Counted from the stretch's first letter, positions 46,026 to 54,748 are shown. The stretch: 64,000 nt of DNA from Frateuria_A sp051900425 (GCF_051900425.1 NZ_JBHZGK010000001.1:434001-498000), one strand, 5' to 3'. Numbers and translations are program-made. The notes: generated by a model from the letters alone, not told the origin.

Positions 46026-46592
46026 TCAGCACTCCAGCCAGCGGGCGAGCTGGGCGGAATCGCGAAGGTTCCCGAACGGCACCACCGGCGCCGGTGGCTC
46101 GGCGGGCTGCTGCAAGGTCTTCTGCCAGACCCCGACATCCCACCAGCGACCGAGCTTGTAGCCGCTCTGCCGCCACACGCCCGCGGGCGTGAAACCCATC
46201 GTTTCGTGCAGGCGCACGCTCGGCTCGCCAGGCAGGGTGATCACCCCGACTGCCTGGTTGATGCCCTGCAGGCGCATCACCTCCAGCAGCACGCCGTACA
46301 GGCGCCGGGCCAGCCCCGCACGCTGTGCGTCGGCGCGCACGTAGATCGAGGTCTCCGCGATCCAGTCGTAGGCGGCGCGCTCGCGGAAGCGGCTGGCATA
46401 GGCGTAGGCGAGGATCTCGCCATCGTGTTCCCACACCAGCCACGGGTAGTGCGCCAGCCGCGCGGCAATGCGGTCGGCCATCGCTGGCACGCCGGGCAGG
46501 GCGGTCTCGAACGTGGCGACGCCCCCGGTGACCGAGGGCGCGTAGATGGCATGGATCGCCGCGGCGTCGTCGGGACGGGCAACGCGGATCAT
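46026..46592 (-). CDS. GNAT acetyltransferase, phosphinothricin-acetyltransferase-like
   Basis: A 188-residue GNAT-fold protein. It has MIRVARPDDAAAIHAIYAPSV at the N-terminus, EILAYAYASRFRERAAYDWIAETSIYV and the acetyl-CoA loop DAQRAGLARRLYGVL, then HETMGFTPAGVWRQSGYKLGRWWDVGVWQK. This is the Pat/Bar/YncA pattern of amino-group acetyltransferases acting on methionine sulfoximine or similar amino acids. The exact substrate is unknown. It starts 4 bp after the stop of the other GNAT gene, so the two are co-transcribed. Confidence 0.87.
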   Translation of the reverse strand: MIRVARPDDAAAIHAIYAPSVTGGVATFETALPGVPAMADRIAARLAHYPWLVWEHDGEILAYAYASRFRERAAYDWIAETSIYVRADAQRAGLARRLYGVLLEVMRLQGINQAVGVITLPGEPSVRLHETMGFTPAGVWRQSGYKLGRWWDVGVWQKTLQQPAEPPAPVVPFGNLRDSAQLARWLEC

Positions 46593-46596
46593 GGCG

Positions 46597-47085
46597 TTAG
46601 AGCTCGCGCAGGTAGTAGCGGTCGCAGCCGTGGTGGCCGGTACCGCCCATCGCCTGGCAGATCGGCGCGAAGCCGCTGCGCCGGTAGAGCGCCTGTGCCG
46701 CATCCATGCCGGTCAGGGTTTCGAGGTAGCAGCGGCGGTAGCCCAGTGCGCGTGCCGCGTCGAGGCAGCGCTCCATCATCGCCGTGCCGGCACCGATGCC
46801 GCGCGCCTCGGGCAGGAAATACATCTTGCGCAGTTCGCACACGTCCGGCTCGCCGCCGTCCAGCGGCGCCACGCCGGCACCGCCGATCACCACGCCACCG
46901 CGCTCCACCACGAAGTAGGCGCGGCCGGGCTGCGCGTAGGCTTCAGCCATGTGGTCGACCTCGACGTCATGGATGGCGAAGCCGGGGCCGTCGGCGCCGA
47001 ATTCGGGCATCACCTTGCGGATGATCGCGGCCACGACGATATCGTCGCGCGGTTCGATGGGGCGGATCAGGAAGCTGGCAGTCAT
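46597..47085 (-). CDS. GNAT acetyltransferase
   Basis: A 162-residue GNAT-fold protein with LIRPIEPRDDIVVAAIIRKVMPEFGADGPGFA, an LRKMYFLPEARGIGAGTAMMERCLDAA acetyl-CoA loop (R-x-x-G-x-G variant) and YLETLTGMDAAQALYRRSGFAPI. The FGADGPGFA N-terminal feature occurs in small cytosolic GNATs of unknown substrate. It lies 25 bp after HMG-CoA lyase in the same direction, so the three genes probably form one transcript. No function can be assigned beyond acyl transfer. Confidence 0.85.
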   Translation of the reverse strand: MTASFLIRPIEPRDDIVVAAIIRKVMPEFGADGPGFAIHDVEVDHMAEAYAQPGRAYFVVERGGVVIGGAGVAPLDGGEPDVCELRKMYFLPEARGIGAGTAMMERCLDAARALGYRRCYLETLTGMDAAQALYRRSGFAPICQAMGGTGHHGCDRYYLREL

Positions 47086-47110
47086 CGGTCGAAGTTTGGT
47101 TGCTGGGTTT

Positions 47111-48013
47111 TCAGGCCGCCGTGCGCGCGCGGGTGACGCGGCTGGCGGTGTCCTTGTGCAGTTGGGCGGCGAGCCAGGCGCCGGTGGCGATGAGCAGGTC
47201 CAGGTCGACGCCGGTCTGAAGGCCCATGCCCTGGAGCATGTAGACCACGTCCTCGCTCGCCACGTTGCCGGTGGCGCCCTTGGCGTACGGACAGCCGCCG
47301 GTGCCGGAGACGGCACTGTCGACCACCCGCACACCTTCCTCCAGGCACGCCAGGATATTCGCCAGGGCCTGGCCGTAGGTGTCGTGGAAGTGCACCGCCA
47401 GCGCCTGCACCGGCACGGCCTGCGCCACCGCGCGCAGCATCGCGCGCGCCTTCACCGGCGTGCCGACGCCGATCGTGTCGCCCAGTGAGACCTCGTAGCA
47501 ACCCAGCGCATGCAGCCGCTCGGCCACACGCACCACGTCGGCGACGGCCACCTCGCCCTGGTACGGGCAGCCGAGCACGGTGGAGACGTAGCCACGTACC
47601 GCCACGCCGTCCGCCCTGGCGCGTTCGACCACCGGCACGAAGCGCTCGATCGATTCATCGATCGACGCATTGACGTTCTTGCGGTTGAACGCCTCGCTGG
47701 CGGCGGTGAACACGGCGATCTCCTGCACGCCGACCGCCCGCGCCCGCTCGTAGCCCTGCATGTTGGGCACCAGCACCGGATAGCGCACGCCGGGCACCTT
47801 GCGGATGCCGGTGAAGACCTCCGCGGCGTCGGCCAGTTGCGGTACCCACTTGGGGCTGACGAAGCTGGTCGCCTCGATGGTGGTCAGGCCAGTGGAGGAC
47901 AGCCGGTCGATCAGCGCGATCTTCACCGCTGCCGGCAACAGGGTCTTTTCGTTCTGCAGCCCGTCGCGCGCGCCCACTTCGACGATGCGGACGGTATCGG
48001 ATGGGGACGTCAT
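47111..48013 (-). CDS. mvaB: hydroxymethylglutaryl-CoA lyase
   Basis: A 300-residue TIM-barrel lyase splitting HMG-CoA into acetyl-CoA and acetoacetate, the last step of leucine degradation. It has EVGARDGLQNEKTLL (metal-site Asp), EATSFVSPKWVPQLADA, LVPNMQGYERA, VHFHDTYGQALANIL (metal-site His pair) and the active-site Cys loop SAVSGTGGCPYAKGATGN. Other leucine degradation genes (liu cluster) are not in the window. The first gene of a probable three-gene unit with two GNATs. Confidence 0.95.
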   Translation of the reverse strand: MTSPSDTVRIVEVGARDGLQNEKTLLPAAVKIALIDRLSSTGLTTIEATSFVSPKWVPQLADAAEVFTGIRKVPGVRYPVLVPNMQGYERARAVGVQEIAVFTAASEAFNRKNVNASIDESIERFVPVVERARADGVAVRGYVSTVLGCPYQGEVAVADVVRVAERLHALGCYEVSLGDTIGVGTPVKARAMLRAVAQAVPVQALAVHFHDTYGQALANILACLEEGVRVVDSAVSGTGGCPYAKGATGNVASEDVVYMLQGMGLQTGVDLDLLIATGAWLAAQLHKDTASRVTRARTAA

Positions 48014-48121
48014 GGCAGCTCCGGGGGACGCGGAATCGCCACTTTAGCCGGTCCGGACCGGCCATGGTCCCGGGCGGGCGCAAAGGTGCCCGGCAGGCTG
48101 GCTTTACCACGGGCGCGTCCG

Positions 48122-48127
48122 TATAAT
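48122..48127 (+). promoter_or_regulatory. promoter -10 element for rpmI-rplT
   Basis: A perfect TATAAT at 48122-48127 with a weak -35 (CTGGCT-like, 17 bp upstream), giving a leader of about 115 nt before rpmI. Since no infC precedes rpmI here, this is the likely start of the ribosomal protein transcript. The leader could carry an L20 autoregulatory structure; I cannot fold it by eye. Confidence 0.6.
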
Positions 48128-48249
48128 CGCCGGTTCGATCCACACGGACGGGTCGTGAACCGATATCGGCAGGACGGAAAGCGTGGCTTGTCAGGCCACC
48201 GCCGAATCAGTCAGAAACCGGGCAATCAAGCCCACCCAGGAGCATTCCC

Positions 48250-48447
48250 ATGCCCAAGATCAAGACCAACCGGGCGGCCGCGAAGCGTTTTCGCAAGACC
48301 GCCTCGGGCAAGTTCAAGGCCGGTCACGCCTTCAAGTCGCACATCCTGACCAAGAAGTCGACCAAGCGTAAGCGCAACCTGCGCGCCACCAACCACGTCA
48401 AGGCGTGCGACACCAAGGGTGTGGCTCGCATGTTGCCGTACGTCTAA
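48250..48447 (+). CDS. rpmI: 50S ribosomal protein L35
   Basis: A 65-residue basic protein (MPKIKTNRAAAKRFRKTASGKFK; KKSTKRKRNLRAT), the full length of bacterial L35. A CAGGAG Shine-Dalgarno precedes the start. rplT follows after 12 bp. The gene usually upstream, infC, is absent; the neighbour is the divergent HMG-CoA lyase gene. Confidence 0.98.
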   Translation: MPKIKTNRAAAKRFRKTASGKFKAGHAFKSHILTKKSTKRKRNLRATNHVKACDTKGVARMLPYV

Positions 48448-48459
48448 GGGGAGAACACC

Positions 48460-48819
48460 ATGGCTCGTGTAAAGCGTGGCGTTACCGCCCGTCGTCGTCA
48501 CAAGAAGATCATCGGCCGCGCGAAGGGTTACTACAACGCCCGTCGCAAGGTCTTCCGCGTAGCAAACCAGGCCGTCATCAAGGCCGGCCAGTACGCCTAC
48601 ATCGGCCGCAAGCAGCGCAAGCGCCAGTTCCGCGCGCTGTGGATCGTGCGTATCAATGCCGCCGCCCGTCAGTTCGGCCTGTCCTACAGCCGCCTGATCA
48701 ATGGCCTTTCCAAGGCCGGCATCACGATCGACCGCAAGGTGCTGGCGGACATCGCCGTGCACGACATCAAGGCGTTTGGCGCCATCGCGGAAAAGGCGAA
48801 GGCCAGCCTGGCCGCTTGA
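48460..48819 (+). CDS. rplT: 50S ribosomal protein L20
   Basis: A 119-residue protein, the usual L20 length. MARVKRGVTARRRHKKIIGRAKGYYNARRKVFRVANQAVIKAGQYAYIGRK is typical of the basic N-terminal extension that folds into 23S rRNA. The C-terminal half (RINAAARQFGLSYSRLINGL) is the globular part that in E. coli also binds mRNA for autoregulation. A strong terminator follows 32 bp after the stop. Confidence 0.98.
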   Translation: MARVKRGVTARRRHKKIIGRAKGYYNARRKVFRVANQAVIKAGQYAYIGRKQRKRQFRALWIVRINAAARQFGLSYSRLINGLSKAGITIDRKVLADIAVHDIKAFGAIAEKAKASLAA

Positions 48820-48851
48820 TCGTCGTCACCGACGGTATGCTGTAAATCAAG

Positions 48852-48884
48852 CGGGGAGAAGGCCAACGCCTTCTCCCCGTTTTT
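48852..48884 (+). terminator. intrinsic terminator after rplT
   Basis: CGGGGAGAAGGC-CAAC-GCCTTCTCCCCG, a perfect 12-bp stem with a 4-nt loop and TTTTT following. It separates rpmI-rplT from pheST. Some readthrough, or attenuation for pheST, is possible but no leader peptide with Phe codons is evident. Confidence 0.93.
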
Positions 48885-48915
48885 ATTTCAATTACGTGCT
48901 CTTGTGCGTTCGCTT

Positions 48916-49047
48916 CCTCTCCCTTCCGGGGAGAGGATTGAGGTGAGGGGGACAAGGCTTGCCTTGGGCTCCATCAAAGCCGCTTTGATCGCGGCAACAG
49001 CGCAAGAGCGGCCCCTCACCCCAACCCTCTCCCCGGAGGGGAGAGGG
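48916..49047. repeat. paired inverted repeat elements upstream of pheS
   Basis: CCTCTCCC..GGGGAGAGGATTGAGGTGAGGGG (48916-48950) and the facing CCCCTCACCCCAACCCTCTCCCCGGAGGGGAGAGGG (49012-49047), separated by 61 bp, form a BIME-like pair. A partial copy (CCTCACCCCAACCCTTGCCCGGG) is at 53378-53400. It occupies most of the rplT-pheS gap. Confidence 0.7.
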
Positions 49048-49076
49048 AGCTAGAAGCCAAAGCGGAAACCGCACCG

Positions 49077-50072
49077 ATGGACGATCTGGAAAGCCGCGCA
49101 ACCAAGGCCCTGGCCGATATCGAAAGCGTCGCCTCGCTCGACGCGCTGGAAGCCCTGCGCGTGGGCCTGCTCGGCAAGAGCGGTATCGTCACCGCCGCCC
49201 TGAAGTCGCTGGGCGCGCTCGCCCCGGACGAGCGCAAGGCCCGCGGCGCCGAGGTCAACCGCGTCAAGGAGCGCTTGGCCGATGCGCTGTCGGTGCGCAA
49301 GCAGGCACTGGAACAGGCCGAACTCGACCGCCGGCTGGCGTCCGAAAAGCTCGACATCACCCTGCCGGGCCGCGACGGCGAGCGTGGCGGCATCCACCCG
49401 ATCACCCGTGCGCTGGAGCGCATCGCCGCGATCTTCTCGCGCCTGGGTTATCAGCGCGCCGAAGGCCCCGAGATCGAGGACGACTGGCACAATTTCGAGG
49501 CGCTGAACTTCCCGCCGCACCACCCGGCGCGCGCCATGCACGACACCTTCTACTTCGGCGACGGGCGCCTGCTGCGCACGCACACCTCGCCGGTGCAGAT
49601 CCGCTCGATGGCCGGCCGCCAGCCGCCGATCCGCATCATCGCGCCGGGCAAGGTCTACCGCAGCGACTCGGACCAGACCCACTCGCCGATGTTTCACCAG
49701 ATCGAGGGCCTGCTGGTCGACGAGACCTCCAGCTTCGCCGACCTGAAGGGCACGCTGGCCGAGTTCGTGCGTGCGTTCTTCGAGCGCGACTTCGAGATGC
49801 GCTTCCGCCCCAGCTATTTCCCGTTCACCGAACCCTCGGCCGAGGTGGATATCCGCTGGGAAACGGAGGACGGCCAGAGCCGCTGGCTGGAAGTGCTCGG
49901 CTGCGGCATGGTCCACCCGAACGTGTTGACCAACTGCGGCATCGATCCGGAGCGCTACACCGGCTTCGCCTTCGGTCTGGGCGTCGAGCGCTTTGCCATG
50001 CTGCGCTACGGCGTCTCGGACCTGCGCGCGTTCTTCGAGAACGACCTGCGCTTCCTCAAGCAGTTCGCGTAA
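49077..50072 (+). CDS. pheS: phenylalanyl-tRNA synthetase alpha subunit
   Basis: A 331-residue class II synthetase subunit. An N-terminal coiled coil (residues 1-85) binds tRNA. The catalytic core has HPITRALERIAAIFSRLGY, FPPHHPARAMHDTFY (motif 1 region), LRTHTSPVQIRSM, PGKVYRSDSDQTHSPMFHQIEGLLV (motif 2) and GFAFGLGVERFAMLRYGVSDLR (motif 3). It forms the alpha2-beta2 enzyme with PheT, encoded 9 bp downstream. The start at 49077 gives the expected MDDLESRATKALADI. Confidence 0.98.
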   Translation: MDDLESRATKALADIESVASLDALEALRVGLLGKSGIVTAALKSLGALAPDERKARGAEVNRVKERLADALSVRKQALEQAELDRRLASEKLDITLPGRDGERGGIHPITRALERIAAIFSRLGYQRAEGPEIEDDWHNFEALNFPPHHPARAMHDTFYFGDGRLLRTHTSPVQIRSMAGRQPPIRIIAPGKVYRSDSDQTHSPMFHQIEGLLVDETSSFADLKGTLAEFVRAFFERDFEMRFRPSYFPFTEPSAEVDIRWETEDGQSRWLEVLGCGMVHPNVLTNCGIDPERYTGFAFGLGVERFAMLRYGVSDLRAFFENDLRFLKQFA

Positions 50073-50081
50073 GGAAACCCG

Positions 50082-52460
50082 ATGAAATTCTCCGAGAACT
50101 GGCTGCGCGAGTTGGTCGAGATCCAGGCCGACCGCTCCGAGCTGGCCCATGCGCTGACCATGGCCGGGCTGGAAGTGGAAGAACTGAGCGTGCTGGGCGA
50201 GGGTCTCGCCGGCGTGGTGGTGGGCGAGATCGTCGCCGCGGAGAAGCATCCCGAAGCCGATCGCCTGAAGATCTGCAAGGTCGCGGCCGGGCAGGGCGAG
50301 CCGCTGCAGATCGTCTGCGGCGCCCCCAATGCGCGCGTAGGGCTGAAGGCCCCGCTGGCCATGATCGGCGCCGTGCTGCCCGGTGACATCACGATCAAGG
50401 CCGCCAAGCTGCGCGGCGTGGAATCGGCAGGCATGCTGTGCTCGGCCAGGGAGCTCGGCATCGACGCCGATGCTTCCGGCCTGATGGAGCTGCCGGCCGA
50501 CGCGCCGGTCGGCCAGCCGCTGGCGCAGTTCCTGGCCCTGCCGGACGCCAGCATCGAGCTCAAGCTCACCCCGAACCGCCCCGATTGCCTGGGGCTGGTC
50601 GGCCTGGCGCACGACGTGGCGGCGCTGTTCGGCAGCCGCGTGCTGGTGCCGGTGCAGGATCCGGCGCCGGTCACCTCCGATGCGCGCCGCGGCATTCGCC
50701 TGGAAGCAGGCAAGGATGCGCCGCGCTATCTCGGCCGGATCATCGAAGGCATCGACGCGGCCGCGCGCTCGCCGCTGTGGCTGGCTGAGCGCCTTCGCCG
50801 CGCGGGCCTGCGCCCGATCAGCGCGGTGGTCGACGTGACCAACTACGTGATGCTGGAGCTGGGCCAGCCGCTGCACGCCTTCGACAACGACACGCTCGAG
50901 GGCGACATCGTGGTGCGCCACGCGCGGCCGGGCGAAACGCTGAAGCTGCTCGACGGCAGCGACGCGAAGCTCGACGGGGGCTTCGTGGTGATCGCCGACG
51001 ACCGCAAGGCGCTGGCCGTGGCCGGCGTGATGGGCGGCCACGATTCCCGCGTCACCGATGCCACCGGCACCATCTTCCTGGAATCGGCGCATTTCGCGCC
51101 GGCGGCCATCATGGGCCGCGCGCGCAAGCTCGGCCTGCACACCGACGCCTCGCACCGCTTCGAACGGGGCGTCGATCCGGAGCTGCCGCGCCGCGCGCTC
51201 GAGCGTGCCACCGAGCTGCTTCTTTCCATTGCCGGCGGCAAGGCCGGCCCGGTGCTGGTCGCCGTGAACCCGGCTGACCTGCCGCAGCCCGCCACGGTGA
51301 TCCTGCGTCGATCGCGCCTGGCGCGCGTGCTGGGCCTCGTCGTGCCGGATGAGGAAGTCACGCGGATCTTCACCGCGCTGGGCATGGCGGTGCACCCGAC
51401 CGCCGAGGGCTGGCAGGTGACCGCGCCGACCAGCCGCTTCGATATCGAGCGCGAAGAGGACCTGATCGAGGAGGTCGCACGCGTCTTCGGCTATGACCGC
51501 ATCCCCACGCATACCCCCGCTGGTGCGCTCACCCTCGCTCCCGAGCCCGAGGCGCGCATCGGCGAACTTCCGCTGCGCGAACAACTCGCCGCACGCGACT
51601 ATTACGAGGCGGTCAACCTTTCGTTCGTCAGCGCCGAATTGCTGGCCCGATGGGGCCACACGGAAAACCTCGTGCCGCTGGCCAACCCGCTCTCGGCGGA
51701 CCTGGCGGTCATGCGGCCTTCGCTGCTGCCCGGGCTGGTCGAGGCGCTGCGCCACAACCGTGCGCGCCAGCAGGAGCGGGTGCGGCTGTTCGAAGTGGCG
51801 CGCGTCTTCGCCGCCGGCGATCCGCCGCTGGAAACCCCGAGCCTGGCCATCGCCGCCTGTGGCGGCGCGCACGCCGAACAATGGGCGCAGCCGGCGCGAA
51901 CGTACGATTTCTTCGACCTCAAGGGCGACCTCGACGCGCTGCTGGCCTGGGGCGGACAGCCCGAACGCTGGTCGCTTCACGCCGACGATCTGCCGTCCTG
52001 GCTGCATCCGGGTCGTGGCGCCCGTGTCGCGCGCGACGGTGAGACGGTGGGCTACCTCGGCGCCCTGCACCCGCAATTGGCCAAGGCACTGGACCTCGGT
52101 CCCGACGTGCACGTTCTGGAAGTGGCCCTGGCGCCGCTGCTGGACCGCGATCTGCCGCGAGCGCGCCCCGTGCCGCGTTTCCCCTCCGTGCGCCGCGATA
52201 TCGCCGTCGAGGCGCCCGAAGAGGTGCGCTGGTCACAGATCGACCAGGCCGTCCGCGGCACGCTGGGCAGCCTCCTCAAGGAGCTCAGGCTGTTCGACCG
52301 TTACAGCGGCAAGGGTGTCGATATAGGCCGAAAGAGTCTCGCTATGGGCTTGATTTTGCAGGACGCTTCACGCACGCTTACCGACGACGACGCGGACCGC
52401 TGCGTGCGTGATGCGGTGGCTGCGTTGGAAACGACATGCAAGGCAAAGTTGCGAGGTTGA
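50082..52460 (+). CDS. pheT: phenylalanyl-tRNA synthetase beta subunit
   Basis: A 792-residue PheT. It begins MKFSENWLRELVEIQADR. A tRNA-binding EMAP-like domain is at about residues 45-150 (GEIVAAEKHPEADRLKICKV), then B3/4 editing (LTPNRPDCLGLVGLAHDVAALFG), B5 (RLARVLGLVVPDEEVTRIFTALGM), the class II-like core and a C-terminal anticodon-binding FDX-ACB domain (PRFPSVRRDIAVEAPEEVRW). The stop is followed by ihfA after 1 bp, so the operon continues. Confidence 0.98.
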   Translation: MKFSENWLRELVEIQADRSELAHALTMAGLEVEELSVLGEGLAGVVVGEIVAAEKHPEADRLKICKVAAGQGEPLQIVCGAPNARVGLKAPLAMIGAVLPGDITIKAAKLRGVESAGMLCSARELGIDADASGLMELPADAPVGQPLAQFLALPDASIELKLTPNRPDCLGLVGLAHDVAALFGSRVLVPVQDPAPVTSDARRGIRLEAGKDAPRYLGRIIEGIDAAARSPLWLAERLRRAGLRPISAVVDVTNYVMLELGQPLHAFDNDTLEGDIVVRHARPGETLKLLDGSDAKLDGGFVVIADDRKALAVAGVMGGHDSRVTDATGTIFLESAHFAPAAIMGRARKLGLHTDASHRFERGVDPELPRRALERATELLLSIAGGKAGPVLVAVNPADLPQPATVILRRSRLARVLGLVVPDEEVTRIFTALGMAVHPTAEGWQVTAPTSRFDIEREEDLIEEVARVFGYDRIPTHTPAGALTLAPEPEARIGELPLREQLAARDYYEAVNLSFVSAELLARWGHTENLVPLANPLSADLAVMRPSLLPGLVEALRHNRARQQERVRLFEVARVFAAGDPPLETPSLAIAACGGAHAEQWAQPARTYDFFDLKGDLDALLAWGGQPERWSLHADDLPSWLHPGRGARVARDGETVGYLGALHPQLAKALDLGPDVHVLEVALAPLLDRDLPRARPVPRFPSVRRDIAVEAPEEVRWSQIDQAVRGTLGSLLKELRLFDRYSGKGVDIGRKSLAMGLILQDASRTLTDDDADRCVRDAVAALETTCKAKLRG

Positions 52461-52461
52461 G

Positions 52462-52761
52462 ATGGCGCTGACCAAGGCGGAGATGGCCGAGCGCCTGTTC
52501 CTCGAGGTGGGCCTCAACAAGCGTGAGGCAAAGGAATTCGTGGACGCCTATTTCGAGGTCGTCCGCGAAGCATTGGAAAGGGGCGAGCAGGTGAAGCTGT
52601 CCGGCTTCGGCAACTTCGACCTGCGTCAGAAGAACCAGCGACCGGGTCGCAACCCCAAGACGGGCGAGGAGATTCCGATCTCCGCCCGCCGCGTGGTGAC
52701 GTTCCGTCCGGGGCAGAAACTCAAGGTGCGAGTCGAGAGCTATGCTGGACCAAGGGAATAA
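52462..52761 (+). CDS. ihfA: integration host factor alpha subunit
   Basis: A 99-residue DNA-bending protein. MALTKAEMAERLFLEVGLNKREAKEFVDAYFEVVREAL and the beta-arm with GRNPKTGEEIPISARRVVTFRPGQKLK are diagnostic for IHF-alpha; the Pro at the arm tip intercalates into DNA. It starts 1 bp after pheT, the conserved pheST-ihfA order in gammaproteobacteria. Its last 20 bp overlap the MerR-family gene. Confidence 0.98.
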   Translation: MALTKAEMAERLFLEVGLNKREAKEFVDAYFEVVREALERGEQVKLSGFGNFDLRQKNQRPGRNPKTGEEIPISARRVVTFRPGQKLKVRVESYAGPRE

Positions 52762-53098
52762 CACCGAGCTGCCCGCCATCCCGGCCAAGCGCTACTTCAC
52801 CATCGGTGAAGTCAGCGAGCTGTGCGGGGTCAAGCCGCATGTGCTGCGCTACTGGGAGCAGGAATTTCCTGCGCTCAACCCGGTCAAGCGCCGCGGCAAC
52901 CGTCGCTACTACCAGCGCCACGACGTGCTGATGATCCGCCAGATCCGCGGCCTGCTGTACGACGAAGGCTTCACCATCACCGGCGCCCGTGCCCGGCTGG
53001 AAGGTCCGCAGGCGCGCATGGAGTCGAGCATGTCCCACCAGATCGTGCGCCAGGTGCGCATGGAACTGGAAGAAATTCTGACCCTGCTGCGCCGCTGA
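52742..53098 (+). CDS. MerR-family transcriptional regulator
   Basis: A 118-residue MerR-type protein. The winged helix YFTIGEVSELCGVKPHVLRYWEQEFPALNPVKRRGNRRYYQRHDV is followed by a dimerisation helix and a short tail without a cysteine-rich metal-binding loop. This fits the conserved MerR paralogue found after ihfA across gammaproteobacteria. The ligand and targets are unknown. It overlaps ihfA by 20 bp, so translation is likely coupled. Confidence 0.93.
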   Translation: MLDQGNNTELPAIPAKRYFTIGEVSELCGVKPHVLRYWEQEFPALNPVKRRGNRRYYQRHDVLMIRQIRGLLYDEGFTITGARARLEGPQARMESSMSHQIVRQVRMELEEILTLLRR

Positions 53099-53163
53099 AA
53101 CATCCGCATCTGCTATAGTTCGCCGTCTGTTCACCGCGAACGCGGCGGACACACGAGTCACGT

Positions 53164-53240
53164 CGGGGCGTAGCGCAGCCTGGTAGCGCATCTGCCTGGG
53201 GGGCAGAGGGTCGTCGGTTCGAATCCGGCCGCCCCGACCA
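53164..53240 (+). tRNA. proL: tRNA-Pro (GGG)
   Basis: 77 nt with encoded CCA. Acceptor arms CGGGGCG/CGCCCCG pair fully. The anticodon stem TCTGC/GCAGA encloses CTGGGGG, giving anticodon GGG for CCC/CCU codons. T arm has GGTTCGAATCC. Confidence 0.96.
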
Positions 53241-53256
53241 ATTCGGTAATCAAGGA

Positions 53257-53284
53257 AAAAAACGGCGCCTCCGGCGCCGTTTTT
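53257..53284 (+). terminator. terminator after tRNA-Pro
   Basis: ACGGCGCC-TCC-GGCGCCGT stem with preceding A-run and following TTTTT. Bidirectional in form; no minus gene reads into it closely. The remaining gap to 53515 holds a partial copy of the CCTCACCCCAACCC repeat and nothing else I can name. Confidence 0.9.
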
Positions 53285-53515
53285 GTTTCGCCGGGCGTCG
53301 TTCAGGCTGCGCATGCGCTGAAGCCGAAGCTCCCACGGGCAGGACCCCGGTGGCCAGCGTCACGCGTTACCGCAACCTCACCCCAACCCTTGCCCGGGTA
53401 GCAGGCTCAAGCCACAAGCTGCACCCCTGGTGCTGGCGACAGGCGGGTGAGGCTAGGGGCGGAGGGCGGCAGCCGGAGCACCGCTCCGGCTGCAACGAAG
53501 CGAGGCCAGGCCGCC

Positions 53516-54748
53516 TCAATACAGCACGCGGGTCTTCAACGTGCCCGGAATCGCCGCCATCCGCTCCTTCAGCGCCTGCGCTTGCGCCGCGTCCGTCGCG
53601 ACATCGATGACGACATAGCCGACCTCCGAATCGGTCTGCAGGAACTGCGCGTCGATGTTGATGTTGCCGGCCGAGAACAACTCGTTGATGCGCGACAACG
53701 TGCCCGGCACGTTGCGGTGGATGTGCAGCAGACGGCGGCTGCGCGGATGCTCCGGCAACGACACTTCCGGGAAATTCACCGCCGAGAGCGTCGAGCCGTT
53801 GTCGCTGTAACGCACCAGCTTGCTCGCCACTTCGATGCCGATATTGTCCTGCGCCTCGAGCGTGCTGCCGCCGATGTGCGGGGTGAGGATCACGTTGTCC
53901 ATGCCCACCAGCGGCGACACGAAGGCATCGTCGTTGCCCTTGGGTTCGGACGGAAAGACGTCTACCGCCGCGCCGGCCAGGTGACCCTTGAACAGTGCCG
54001 CGGCCAGCGCGTCGATGTCCACCACGCTGCCGCGCGAGGCGTTGACGAGCAGCGATCCCTGGCGCATCCGCGCCAGTTGCCCGGCGCCGATCATCATCCG
54101 CGTCGCCGGCGTGTCGGGCACGTGCAGCGTCACCACGTCCGCCGCCTCGAGCAGGTCATCCAGGCTCGCTGCGGCGCGCGCGTTGCCCAGCGCGAGCTTG
54201 GCCTCGATGTCGTGGAACAGCACGCGCATGCCCATGCTTTCGGCCAGCACGCCCACCTGCGTGCCGATGTGGCCGTAGCCCACGATGCCGAGCACCTTGC
54301 CGCGCGCCTCGTAGCTGCCGGTGGCGGACTTCGACCAGCCGCCGCGATGGCACTGCATGTTCTTCTGCGGGATGCCGCGCAGCAGCATGATGGCCTCGGC
54401 CACGACCAGCTCGGCCACGCTGCGGGTGTTGGAATAGGGTGCGTTGAAGACCGGCACGCCCAGCCGGCGCGCGGCGCCCAGGTCCACCTGGTTGGTGCCG
54501 ATGCAGAAGCAGCCCACCGCGATCAGGCGCCGGGCGTGTTCCAGCAGCTCGGGCGTGAGCTGGGTACGCGAGCGGATGCCGACGATATGCGCTTCGGCCA
54601 GGCGCGCCTTGAGCTCGGCCTCCGGGAGCGCCTTCTGATGAACCTCCACCTGCGTGTAACCGGCGTGGCGGAAGGTGTCCTCCGCGCTGCGGCTCACGCC
54701 TTCGAGCAGCAGCACGTGAATGTCCTGCCGGGGGAACGAGGTCTTCAT
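53516..54748 (-). CDS. serA: D-3-phosphoglycerate dehydrogenase
   Basis: A 410-residue enzyme, the same length as E. coli SerA. It oxidises 3-phosphoglycerate, the first step of serine synthesis, with 2-oxoglutarate reduction as a side activity. NAD site VLGIVGYGHIGTQVGVLAESMGM, LVNASRGSVVDIDALAAAL, the catalytic His in LTPHIGGSTLEAQDNIG and a C-terminal ACT domain (HIHRNVPGTLSRINELFSAGNINIDAQFLQ) for serine feedback are visible. It is divergent from a D-2-hydroxyglutarate dehydrogenase gene, whose enzyme removes the SerA side product. Confidence 0.97.
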   Translation of the reverse strand: MKTSFPRQDIHVLLLEGVSRSAEDTFRHAGYTQVEVHQKALPEAELKARLAEAHIVGIRSRTQLTPELLEHARRLIAVGCFCIGTNQVDLGAARRLGVPVFNAPYSNTRSVAELVVAEAIMLLRGIPQKNMQCHRGGWSKSATGSYEARGKVLGIVGYGHIGTQVGVLAESMGMRVLFHDIEAKLALGNARAAASLDDLLEAADVVTLHVPDTPATRMMIGAGQLARMRQGSLLVNASRGSVVDIDALAAALFKGHLAGAAVDVFPSEPKGNDDAFVSPLVGMDNVILTPHIGGSTLEAQDNIGIEVASKLVRYSDNGSTLSAVNFPEVSLPEHPRSRRLLHIHRNVPGTLSRINELFSAGNINIDAQFLQTDSEVGYVVIDVATDAAQAQALKERMAAIPGTLKTRVLY

